From Syntrophorhabdus sp. PtaB.Bin027 (GTDB taxonomy: Bacteria > Desulfobacterota > Syntrophorhabdia > Syntrophorhabdales > Syntrophorhabdaceae), in the NCBI GenBank assembly GCA_002067585.1, contig MVQO01000163.1:1-42565 (forward strand): a stretch of 42,565 nucleotides of DNA. Reading direction: 5' to 3'. The notes beneath the pieces are model-generated. The model saw only the letters and a list, made by a program, of their open reading frames with translations. It was not told the origin of the DNA and did not search any database. Both the position numbers and the translations under genes were made by a program. Within the stretch, counting starts at the first letter, position 1; the number at the start of each line of letters is the position of its first letter. This document shows, piece after piece, positions 9,966-16,832 of this stretch.

Positions 9966-10392
9966 TCAGGCATGTCTGTCAATCGATTCCCTGTTTACAT
10001 CAGGCTTTTTCTGCAGGCTGTGAACCTTCCACAGGATCTGCTGAGGCATATCACTGGGGGTAGCACACCCATGTCACGCATGACATCCACAAAGGCATAT
10101 CCTGTGCCCTTTGGTGTAACATTAATATTCCTCATGGTCTGTGAGCGAAGAAGGGCGATCTGCTGGTGCGCAAAGTTGGCGGTGTTACCCATTGGGTCTA
10201 TCTTATCAAATTCCACAGTGCATAGGAAGTCCATGGCAGCAATGCCTTTGTTTGAAAGTTGGACAGGAAACGCAGGAGCTATAGATTAGAGTTTTCCGGA
10301 GAAGTGATTGGGTTATCTGGGGTTCTTACCAAAAAGGCACCTATCGTGTGCGGACTGCCAATATACTCAAAATACTCTGGCCTGAATATTTC
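9966..10392 (-). pseudogene. decayed gene remnant with two frameshifts, family not recognised
   Basis: The minus strand keeps protein-like sequence across three frames. Starting directly after the patatin stop codon and in the same frame, it reads RPEYFEYIGSPHTIGAFLVR and continues to a stop at about 10279. The next frame continues with APAFPVQLSNKGIAAMDFLC to about 10070 (residues around VTPKGTGYAFVDVMRDM). A third frame then gives DMPQQILWKVHSLQKKPD to a TGA at 9966-9968. Each change fits the loss of one base. Joined, they give about 141 residues that read as one globular domain. The 5' end is missing or was fused to the patatin frame. The 240-nt open frame at 9995-10234 is only its middle part. 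I could not name the family. Confidence 0.5.
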
Positions 10393-11298
10393 TTAAGAAG
10401 GTGTACCGGACTTGTACCGTGCTATCAGGTCTCTGATTTTTGGTATAGCCTGTTTTGCAGCTTTTATTCCTTCATCCATGAGAAATTTTTTCTGGGTGAA
10501 GTCAAACATGCCAACACCTTTTGTGTTTGGCTCAATCACTATGTCAGCATGCTGTAATTTGTTTTTACTCGCTTCATGCATCATGATTGCTGCTGATTGC
10601 CCGACTATATCAATGAGAGAGTTTATATTAGCTTCTCTTATGTCTCTACTGATATTCACGGCAATTACAATATCTGCACCCTTGCTCTTTGCCACATCGC
10701 AGGCAATGTTGTTTGTAACGCCTCCATCGACGAGCACCCTGTTATCAAATGTGACGGGAACGAAAATCCCCGGTATAGCTGAGGAAGCCCGAACTGCTTT
10801 TGCGACAGAACCTTTTTCAAGGACAATGGTTTCACCTGTGTTGAGATCAGTTGCAATTGGGTAGAATGGTATCCTTGTATCCTCAATTCTTTTTGTTTTT
10901 ACAGTCTGGTCAACGAAGTTCTCGAGCCGTACCCCCTGCACAGGCCCAAACTTTGAATAAACAAGTGACGGATCGAGTACATCGTTCCTTTCAATTTTGA
11001 AGGCTTTCCATTCAAGCTCGAAGCTGTCAGGGTTGGATGCATAAATGGCACCGATAAGGCTGCCCACACTTGTACCCACGATCATGTGGATCGGTATTTT
11101 TTCCTGCTCCAAGGCACGTATAACTCCCACATGGGCAAAACCTTTGGCAGAGCCTCCCCCCAGTACAAGGGCGATTTTTGGATCGCCCTTCCTGATTATA
11201 GCCGGGGCAGTAGTTACAGTCTGGCATGAAATAAAAAGAAAAGCCGAGACAATCGCCAGGGCAAAGAACTTCTTAATACACAGCTCTTTCACCAACAT
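10393..11298 (-). CDS. patatin-like phospholipase lipoprotein
   Basis: A 301-residue patatin-family serine hydrolase (RssA/YchK group). The N terminus carries a hydrophobic signal ending LFISC, so C25 is a probable lipid anchor. The patatin fold has the oxyanion loop GGGSAKG (47-53), the nucleophile elbow G75-T-S77-V-G79 and the catalytic dyad Asp in D191-G-G. These enzymes hydrolyse acyl esters of (phospho)lipids; the substrate here is unknown. The ATG lies inside the end of the upstream hydrolase gene (26-nt overlap), which implies translational coupling. In-frame protein-like sequence continues just past the stop codon (see the remnant at 9966-10392), but the protein already ends at the point usual for the family. 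Confidence 0.85.
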   Translation of the reverse strand: MLVKELCIKKFFALAIVSAFLFISCQTVTTAPAIIRKGDPKIALVLGGGSAKGFAHVGVIRALEQEKIPIHMIVGTSVGSLIGAIYASNPDSFELEWKAFKIERNDVLDPSLVYSKFGPVQGVRLENFVDQTVKTKRIEDTRIPFYPIATDLNTGETIVLEKGSVAKAVRASSAIPGIFVPVTFDNRVLVDGGVTNNIACDVAKSKGADIVIAVNISRDIREANINSLIDIVGQSAAIMMHEASKNKLQHADIVIEPNTKGVGMFDFTQKKFLMDEGIKAAKQAIPKIRDLIARYKSGTPS

Positions 11299-11917
11299 AC
11301 GGATTGTATAACTTTTCTCTTCCTATTGTGCTCTTGGGTGTATCACCATAATTATGACCTGGGGCGACTATCGTATCGTCAGGTAGTACGAAGAGCTTGT
11401 TTCGTATAGAAGAAACGAGTTGTTGCAATGAACCGCCTCCAAGATCAGTCCTCCCAACACCGCCGACAAACAGTGTATCTCCGGTAAACACCATTCCATT
11501 GTGATACAGACAGATGCTTCCCGGTGAGTGCCCGGGGGTATTGAGCACCTTTAATGATGTCTTTCCGATTGTGATGAAATCTCCATCTCTGACAGTAATG
11601 TCTGCTGGAGGAGATGGTTTGGCATGGAACATCAGCATCATATCGGGCGATTGCTGAACGAGGGCGCCTGCCTCTTTCTCGTGGATAATAATATCAGCAC
11701 CTGTAAGTTCTTTCATGTGCCTGTTTCCCATTATATGATCTATGTGAGAATGGGTATTGACGATGTACTTTATGGTGTATCCCCTGCTTTCTGCTTCTTT
11801 GAATATTCTGTCTTCTTCTGCTGCCGGGTCAATGACAAGAGCCTCATTCGTTATCTTGCATGCAACGAGATAGGCAAAAACCGCAAAACCACCAACTTGC
11901 ATTTGTTTTACAAACAT
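11273..11917 (-). CDS. metallo-beta-lactamase-fold hydrolase, glyoxalase II-like
   Basis: A 214-residue MBL-fold enzyme of the hydroxyacylglutathione hydrolase/YcbL group. Metal ligands are T55-H56-S-H58-I-D60-H61, H130 (NTPGH), D147 (FTGDTLF) and H188 (APGHNYG), which make up the complete two-metal site. It lacks the C-terminal substrate domain of true GloB, so the thioester substrate is uncertain. AGGAGG stands before the ATG. First gene of a two-gene unit with the overlapping patatin lipoprotein. Confidence 0.85.
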   Translation of the reverse strand: MFVKQMQVGGFAVFAYLVACKITNEALVIDPAAEEDRIFKEAESRGYTIKYIVNTHSHIDHIMGNRHMKELTGADIIIHEKEAGALVQQSPDMMLMFHAKPSPPADITVRDGDFITIGKTSLKVLNTPGHSPGSICLYHNGMVFTGDTLFVGGVGRTDLGGGSLQQLVSSIRNKLFVLPDDTIVAPGHNYGDTPKSTIGREKLYNPYVGERAVY

Positions 11918-12043
11918 AATTACCTCCTCTTTTAAATGTAATCTTTTTGGTGCCCTTTTTCAATTTATTTGGTAAACTCATTCACTATAAATCGGGTTCC
12001 GGTAATGGTTTCAGAAAATATGATTCCTGGGCAAGGAGGTTGA

Positions 12044-12748
12044 ATGAGACCGGTTTTTATTGAAGCTCGCGATCTACCTGATGCATGGTTTCAGTGTATT
12101 TATCGAATATTCGAGAATGAGGGTATACATGAGTATGTGATCGATAAGGGTTCTTTTGAGGGCAACAAGCGGCGGGAATTTGACCTGGTGATGGTGCATA
12201 TAAAATACCCAGGAACCGAGCCACTTATCCCGGACATACCAACAGAACTTGGAATACCTTCACCGACAAGTATGGAATATGTGGAAGAATATTTGCAATA
12301 CCTTATGACTGATAAAAAAGCTGAAAACGAGCTTTATACCTATGGCGAGAGGCTCACAAACCCAAAAGTATGCATTAAGGGGCTGGAGTACTCCTTTGAT
12401 ATCAATCCTGTTCAGGAGGTCATAGGGATCTATCGGAAACAGAAATTCGGCACTAATCAGGCTATCATGGAGATTGGCATGCCTTCTGACATTACCCTTG
12501 ATGATCCACCTTGTCTGAGGCTGATCGACACACGCCTCATGGAGGATAAACTACACTTTGTGCTTTACTTCCGGAGCTGGGACTTGTGGGCTGGATTTCC
12601 TTCAAACCTTGCAGCTATTCAACTTCTCAAAGAGTATATGTGTCAGGAGATAGGGTGCGGGGACGGCACAATCACTGCAGTGAGCAAAGGTCTTCATCTT
12701 TATGAATATAGCTTTGGACTTGCCCTGAAACGTCTTCGGCGCGAATAG
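12044..12748 (+). CDS. thymidylate synthase-like protein (ThyA fold, short archaeal-type)
   Basis: A 234-residue protein whose C-terminal half matches the active-site half of ThyA: D-P-P-C157 (nucleophile that attacks dUMP C6), R177-S-W-D180 (phosphate and dUMP contacts), G-F-P-S-N188 (uracil-binding Asn) and H218-L-Y220. The N-terminal half is unlike canonical ThyA. ThyA methylates dUMP with methylenetetrahydrofolate; short relatives include archaeal thymidylate synthases and pyrimidine hydroxymethylases. The catalytic residues favour a working enzyme, either as the cell's dTMP source or as a relative with a modified substrate. AAGGAGG precedes the ATG. It stands alone, divergent from the MBL-fold hydrolase. 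Confidence 0.75.
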   Translation: MRPVFIEARDLPDAWFQCIYRIFENEGIHEYVIDKGSFEGNKRREFDLVMVHIKYPGTEPLIPDIPTELGIPSPTSMEYVEEYLQYLMTDKKAENELYTYGERLTNPKVCIKGLEYSFDINPVQEVIGIYRKQKFGTNQAIMEIGMPSDITLDDPPCLRLIDTRLMEDKLHFVLYFRSWDLWAGFPSNLAAIQLLKEYMCQEIGCGDGTITAVSKGLHLYEYSFGLALKRLRRE

Positions 12749-12793
12749 CCTGTCTGGTTCTGCCCTTTGCCCCATGCTCTATGGTCCACCGGT

Positions 12794-13684
12794 TTACAGC
12801 CGTTCATCCTGTTTTGCTATCAAGGCGTATTTTTCTTTGATAAGCTCTTGTATTGAACTCGTATCGGTTTCCTTTGTAACGGTCAGGGTTGAAAAGGTGT
12901 TTGTCTGACCATCAAATACAGTCAAATAGAGCGAATCTTTCCCTGTAGGTATCAATTCCAGAAAAACCTGGCGATTATACAATATGCAGATACCGTAATA
13001 TTTCGATAGAATGAAAGCATCCTTACAGTGATAGGCTGCAAAACTGATTATATCGTTTACCGTTTCTCTGAATTCTGAAGATGGAATATTTTCAAGGTGT
13101 CTGCTCACTGACGAGCCATGCAGAAGATCTGTTATGTGCTTGTTGAAGGTGTCTACTGGCACAATAGGTGTCTTTAATTTAAGTTTTTTGAGGTCATACG
13201 CATATTCTATGATTTCTGGATAGGTGTATGATTCTTTCTCCCACAGGGCATCGAAGATTGTATTAGCGGCAGCCGATGAAAGGTTTTTTTCTGAGTCGAT
13301 AAAAATGTTTTTTCTCAAAGTCTTGTCGAAAAAGTTTTCTATTTCCAGCCGTTCCATACGACTATCCACATAGATACTCCATATCTGATTGTACCTTTCA
13401 CGAACTGTTGGTTCTTGTTGCTCATCGGGCGATATTCGCGGTTTGTATTCAAAGATAGGGTTGAGAACGTCAACTATATAGAGGAAAAGACGATAAATTC
13501 GGCCGTAGAGATAGGTTGGGTCATCCCAGACAAATGCCTTAACATCCAGGTGGTCTTTCTTCCATTTAATGTGCGCCTTTTCACTCCAGGGAGAATCTTC
13601 ATTTTCAATTATAACACTGCTAATCAGAGGTGCAATGCCCAGGATGTTGATGACTTCCTGGACTATTGCCTTTTTTTCTTCCAC
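12794..13684 (-). CDS. conserved-looking protein of unknown function, 296 aa
   Basis: No family recognised. The protein is soluble, acidic and predominantly helical in appearance, with no signal peptide, transmembrane segment or metal motif that I can see. The start is GTG at 13682-13684, directly abutting the TAA of the upstream gene, so the two genes are almost certainly co-transcribed and coupled; GGAAGG lies about 16 nt upstream. Codon use looks like its neighbours. Confidence 0.7.
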   Translation of the reverse strand: MEEKKAIVQEVINILGIAPLISSVIIENEDSPWSEKAHIKWKKDHLDVKAFVWDDPTYLYGRIYRLFLYIVDVLNPIFEYKPRISPDEQQEPTVRERYNQIWSIYVDSRMERLEIENFFDKTLRKNIFIDSEKNLSSAAANTIFDALWEKESYTYPEIIEYAYDLKKLKLKTPIVPVDTFNKHITDLLHGSSVSRHLENIPSSEFRETVNDIISFAAYHCKDAFILSKYYGICILYNRQVFLELIPTGKDSLYLTVFDGQTNTFSTLTVTKETDTSSIQELIKEKYALIAKQDERL

Positions 13685-14311
13685 TTAGAATTCGCCTTCC
13701 AGCCCGTAGATATCAAGGAGAAGTGTTTTTGCCTTCATGGATATGGAATCTTTCTTGGTAGAAAAAGGGGTCAGCTCTAGAACCTCAGTCAAAAACTTAC
13801 GTGCTTTCTCAGTATCACCTTTTTTTGCGTAGAGATAACCCACATTGTATGTTGTCACTTCCCTGATAGTGTTATATTTGGGCAACAACTGGTTCATCCG
13901 TTTCAGTTTGATGTATATTTCTTCTTTTTCACTTTGTGAAGTAGTCGGGTCATTCACGATTTTCTCATAATGGCCCTGAAAAAATTTTACAGTTAATAAA
14001 ACGTCTTTTGAATAGTCATAAACACCTGTCAGGATTTTAAGGGGTCCGTCGACTTCTCCTTTTTTCATCATGTCATCAGCTCGTTTAAGAGCTGAATTGA
14101 TGTTGGCGTCATTTATCAACAAACTTTTCGAAGGAGCAGCGGCAGTGCCTGTGCTCTGAGCAGGTGCAGCCTTTCGGGGTGACCTTTCCTGGGCAGCCCA
14201 GAGGCCAGGGCTCCACGTGGCAAGAATAACAAAAACAGTAAGTGCCATGAAGACAACCAAGGGCCTCCGGATGGCAAAAAATTTTTTTTCTGTATTCAGT
14301 ATATGTTGCAT
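13685..14311 (-). CDS. exported tetratricopeptide-like protein of unknown function
   Basis: A 208-residue protein with an N-terminal hydrophobic segment (about 18-40, ending GLWAAQ) that looks like a signal peptide, then an Ala/Pro/Ser linker and a helical domain. Near the C terminus (about 145-200) the pattern with VGYLYAKKGDTEKARKFL resembles a TPR unit. Such proteins act as periplasmic scaffolds; no specific partner can be named. AAAGGAG stands about 13 nt before the ATG. It is the first gene of a pair with the unknown protein that follows without any spacing. Confidence 0.7.
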   Translation of the reverse strand: MQHILNTEKKFFAIRRPLVVFMALTVFVILATWSPGLWAAQERSPRKAAPAQSTGTAAAPSKSLLINDANINSALKRADDMMKKGEVDGPLKILTGVYDYSKDVLLTVKFFQGHYEKIVNDPTTSQSEKEEIYIKLKRMNQLLPKYNTIREVTTYNVGYLYAKKGDTEKARKFLTEVLELTPFSTKKDSISMKAKTLLLDIYGLEGEF

Positions 14312-14524
14312 GGTATGTCTTTATACTCCTTTCGTTGTTTTCTCTTTTTCTATTCTTCCGGTGTGGAATTTACATTGAAAAGAATGACAGGCAATGGCAC
14401 TTAATCGCTTACCAATTTATATATTATATTTGCCTATGAAATTGGCATGAATCGAAACCTGAATCCTGGAACCCGCGAACCTTCATCCCCCAGACTGTGC
14501 AAGTAAAACCAACAGACAAAATAA

Positions 14525-14598
14525 TGGCGGTGCAGGGAGTTGAACCCCGGACACTGCGGATATGAGCCGCATGCTCTAACCGTCTGAGCTACACCGCC
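14525..14598 (-). tRNA. tRNA-Met (anticodon CAT)
   Basis: The minus strand folds as a complete cloverleaf of 74 nt: acceptor GGCGGTG/CACCGCC with discriminator A, D-arm TAGCTCAG, anticodon stem TGCGG/CCGCA with loop CTCATAT, and GGTTCAA in the T-loop. The acceptor does not have the C1 mismatch of initiator tRNA, so it is elongator Met; tRNA-Ile2 (CAU modified by TilS) is the alternative and is less likely from the acceptor and anticodon stems. CCA is not encoded. Confidence 0.93.
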
Positions 14599-14608
14599 GA
14601 TGTGTTTT

Positions 14609-14637
14609 GATATAAGATATAATGCTGCGATTGTCAA
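14609..14637 (-). promoter_or_regulatory. sigma-70 promoter of the tRNA-Met gene
   Basis: On the minus strand a perfect TTGACA (plus-strand 14632-14637) is followed after 17 bp by TATATC (14609-14614). Transcription would start a few bases before the mature 5' end at 14598. Confidence 0.5.
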
Positions 14638-14749
14638 TAGGAATTTGACTGAAGGGCTGTGCATTGGGGCAGCGCGAGCCCAATCACTTTATTGTTTAAC
14701 TGAAAACGGCGATTATGGTATAAAGAGCTCGAATCTAAATGGAGGAAAT

Positions 14750-15703
14750 ATGAAAGTTCTGGTTACTGGAGGGTGTGGTTTTATTGCTTCTCATGTTGTT
14801 GATGCCTATGTCAACGAAGGATATGAGGTTGTCATTGTAGATAATCTGTCAACAGGCAAAATGGAGAACAAGAACAAAAGAGCAAAATTTTATAAGGTAG
14901 ATATTTGCGATGAGGAAGTGGAGAAGGTGTTTAAGGTAGAAAAGCCTGAAATTGTGAATCACCATGCTGCACAGATTTCAGTTCCTCTTTCAGTTCAGGA
15001 GCCCTTGCTCGATGCTGAGATCAATATTAAGGGAACCCTGAGGCTGCTAGGCCTTTCTAAGGATAATGGCATTAAGCAGTTTATCTTTTCGTCAACGGGC
15101 GGAGCCATATATGGAGAGGCAACAAAAGTGCCTACTGATGAAGAATATCCGCCTGTACCAGCGTCTCCCTATGCCATTTCCAAATTCTCAAGCGAACGTT
15201 ACATCCAGTACTACCACAGTCAATTTGGTCTGGACTATACAATACTCCGTTACAGTAACGTTTTTGGTCCTCGACAGATTCCTCACGGTGAGGCTGGTGT
15301 AGTGGCTATATTTACCGAGAAGCTTCTTGCAGGACAGCAGCCAACACTGAATCATTTTCCAGAGGAGAGAAAGGGTATGGTTAGAGACTACTGCTATGTA
15401 AAAGATGTGGCCCGGGCCAGTATCAATGCAAGCAAGAGCAAAAAAGTTGGCATCTTCAACATAGGGACTGGAACAGGTACCTACACCATCGATCTGTATA
15501 CAGAGGTTATCAGGGCATTACGCAGTAAGGGAAAGACGATTCCAAATAGGTTTGACAAACCAAAAAGAGATATGGCAAGGCCTGGGGATATTAAGGTAAG
15601 CACGCTCGATGCATCAAAAGCAAAAAAGGAACTAAAATGGCAGCCAAACTATGATCTCCATGAGGGCCTCGTTGAAACGGTTGACTGGTATATTAATTTG
15701 TGA
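14750..15703 (+). CDS. NAD-dependent sugar-nucleotide epimerase/dehydratase (GalE-like)
   Basis: Extended short-chain dehydrogenase of 317 aa. The Rossmann glycine motif is TGGCGFIASH (6-15); the catalytic residues are S-S-T116 and Y141-A-I-S-K145. The sequence YSNVFGPRQ and the late R-P-G-D segment fit UDP-glucose/UDP-N-acetylglucosamine 4-epimerases and related enzymes, so it probably feeds surface polysaccharide synthesis. The start at 14750 is preceded by GGAGG; an upstream ATG at 14600 is open but would add 50 residues before the Rossmann fold and overlaps the tRNA promoter. No glycosyltransferase genes adjoin it, so the exact substrate is open. Confidence 0.85.
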   Translation: MKVLVTGGCGFIASHVVDAYVNEGYEVVIVDNLSTGKMENKNKRAKFYKVDICDEEVEKVFKVEKPEIVNHHAAQISVPLSVQEPLLDAEINIKGTLRLLGLSKDNGIKQFIFSSTGGAIYGEATKVPTDEEYPPVPASPYAISKFSSERYIQYYHSQFGLDYTILRYSNVFGPRQIPHGEAGVVAIFTEKLLAGQQPTLNHFPEERKGMVRDYCYVKDVARASINASKSKKVGIFNIGTGTGTYTIDLYTEVIRALRSKGKTIPNRFDKPKRDMARPGDIKVSTLDASKAKKELKWQPNYDLHEGLVETVDWYINL

Positions 15704-15746
15704 ATATTGCTAGAATGGGAATGATCTATGATGTGGGAGGCACGAA

Positions 15747-15869
15747 ATGAAAGTTAAGCTACTGGGCACTGGGACCTGCGTACCATGTACAGGGGCTCAC
15801 GTCGCCCCCTCCACGAGCAGAAGCCCGTGGAGCCACCCCTTCTCGCTCGACAATCTCGCTAATAATTAA
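15747..15869 (+). pseudogene. truncated 5' copy of the RNase Z-like gene (40-codon micro-ORF), copy 1
   Basis: Begins MKVKLLGTGTCVP, the same 13 residues and the same GGGAGG ribosome-binding site as the intact gene at 16043, then runs into the cassette (CTGAHVAPSTSRSPW onward) and stops at TAA 15867-15869. As it keeps a full translation signal it could be translated. More likely it is a by-product of the duplication. Confidence 0.6.
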
Positions 15870-15871
15870 AT
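15787..15871 (+). repeat. 85-bp palindromic cassette, copy 1
   Basis: Contains two adjacent hairpins: GGGGC (15792-15796)/GCCCC (15804-15808), and CTCCACG (15809-15815)/CGTGGAG (15826-15832), with GC/GC pairing within the second loop. A longer outer pairing GGGG-CTC-ACG with CGT-GGAG-CCCC is also possible. The right end is AT-rich. It is GC-rich compared with the surroundings. It resembles REP/MITE-type palindromic repeats, but I do not recognise the family. Confidence 0.75.
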
Positions 15872-16019
15872 ATCTATGATGTGGGAGGCACGAAATGAAA
15901 GTTAAGCTACTGGGCACTGGGACCTGCGTACCATGTACAGGGGCTCACGTCGCCCCCTCCACGAGCAGAAGCCCGTGGAGCCACCCCTTCTCGCTCGACA
16001 ATCTCGCTAATAATTAAAT
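15872..16019 (+). repeat. 148-bp tandem unit, copy 2
   Basis: Identical to copy 1 over the whole unit, with a second 85-bp palindromic cassette at 15935-16019. Perfect identity implies a recent event or ongoing homogenisation. Confidence 0.95.
15895..16017 (+). pseudogene. truncated 5' copy of the RNase Z-like gene (40-codon micro-ORF), copy 2
   Basis: Identical to the micro-ORF at 15747-15869, with the same ribosome-binding site and the TAA at 16015-16017. Confidence 0.6.
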
Positions 16020-16082
16020 ATCTTTGATGTGGGAGGCACGAAATGAAAGTTAAGCTACTGGGCACTGGGACCTGCGTACCAT
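16020..16082 (+). repeat. third, partial copy of the tandem unit (63 bp), leading into the intact gene
   Basis: Same 63 bp as the left part of units 1 and 2 apart from T for A at 16024. After GTACCAT the sequence departs into the rest of the true reading frame. Confidence 0.92.
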
Positions 16083-16765
16083 CGTTGCAGAGATTGTCGT
16101 CTTCTTATTTGGTGCGGACGGAGCAATTAAATGTCCTGGTCGATGTAGGGCCATCTGTTGTGAGGAGGCTGCTTGAATATGGTTACACGACGAGGGACAT
16201 CGATATAATAGTCCTAACCCATTTTCATGTGGACCATTCAGCTGATCTTTCCACTTTTCTTTTCGCATCGAATTATGATGTTGTGCCAAGAACAAAAGAA
16301 CTAGCAATCATAGGTGGTGAAGGGTTTCAAGATTTTTACAGGGGTCTTCTTACCATCTATCCCTGGCTTTTGCCGAAATCGTACGAACTTTTTCCTCATG
16401 AGTTACAAGGAGGAGTACTGAAAAAAAGCGGCATTGTTATAACAACTTCTCATATGGAGCACTGCAAGGAGAGTGTCGGTGTGAGAATAGAAGAGGGCAA
16501 GAGTGTTGTTTTCTCCGGAGATACTGATTATACCCATAACCTTGTAAGGCTTGCAGAGGGAGCAGACCTTCTTTTTGTTGAATGCTCATTCCCTGAGAGA
16601 AAGGCACCTGGTCACCTCAACCTTGCCGAGGTGCAGAAGGTTGTAGATCAGGCAAAACCCAGGAGGGTTATCCTTTCACATCTTTATCCTGACTGGGACA
16701 ACTACAAGGGTGTACTTCACCCCCCACTTCTTTTGGGCGAAGACGGAATGGAGATAGAAATCTGA
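16043..16765 (+). CDS. RNase Z-like metallo-beta-lactamase-fold hydrolase
   Basis: A 240-residue MBL-fold protein of the RNase Z/ElaC group (COG1234). Metal ligands: T59-H60-F-H62-V-D64-H65, the later histidine in SHMEH, the Asp of FSGDTDY, and the His of ILSHLYP. The early GTGT at 7-10 is typical of the RNase Z/AtsA branch. It probably hydrolyses a phosphodiester or a sulfate/ester; without the long exosite arm of true RNase Z a role in tRNA 3' processing is uncertain. GGGAGG precedes the ATG by 8 nt. Two truncated copies of its 5' end lie directly upstream, so transcription from the epimerase side must pass two hairpin cassettes. Confidence 0.82.
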   Translation: MKVKLLGTGTCVPSLQRLSSSYLVRTEQLNVLVDVGPSVVRRLLEYGYTTRDIDIIVLTHFHVDHSADLSTFLFASNYDVVPRTKELAIIGGEGFQDFYRGLLTIYPWLLPKSYELFPHELQGGVLKKSGIVITTSHMEHCKESVGVRIEEGKSVVFSGDTDYTHNLVRLAEGADLLFVECSFPERKAPGHLNLAEVQKVVDQAKPRRVILSHLYPDWDNYKGVLHPPLLLGEDGMEIEI

Positions 16766-16809
16766 AATAATGTGTTTCGTTCAGTATATATTTTTTGTGT
16801 AAAGACGAG

Positions 16810-16832
16810 AGCACCTTGAAAGAAAAGGCGCT
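16810..16832. terminator. possible weak hairpin between convergent genes
   Basis: AGCACCTT (16810-16817) and AAGGCGCT (16825-16832) pair with one mismatch, or with a G-U wobble on the minus strand. The T-run (CTTTTT) on the plus strand starts about 10 nt later. Weak. Confidence 0.25.

Larger units (their letters stand above)
15724..15871 (+). repeat. 148-bp tandem unit, copy 1
   Basis: Made of 63 bp (15724-15786) identical but for one base to the 5' region and first 13 codons of the gene at 16043, plus an 85-bp cassette (15787-15871). Copy 2 follows without a gap and is identical. Confidence 0.95.

Noticed and set aside
9995..10234. Independent 79-aa gene
   Set aside because: Protein-like sequence continues on both sides in other frames, so it is better read as the middle part of a frameshifted remnant.
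14600..14749. Longer start for the epimerase at 14600
   Set aside because: It would put 50 residues before the Rossmann glycine motif and overlaps the tRNA promoter; the ATG at 14750 has a GGAGG.
15724..16082. CRISPR array
   Set aside because: The repeat is 148 bp, both complete units are identical throughout, there are no variable spacers, and part of the unit is the start of a real gene.
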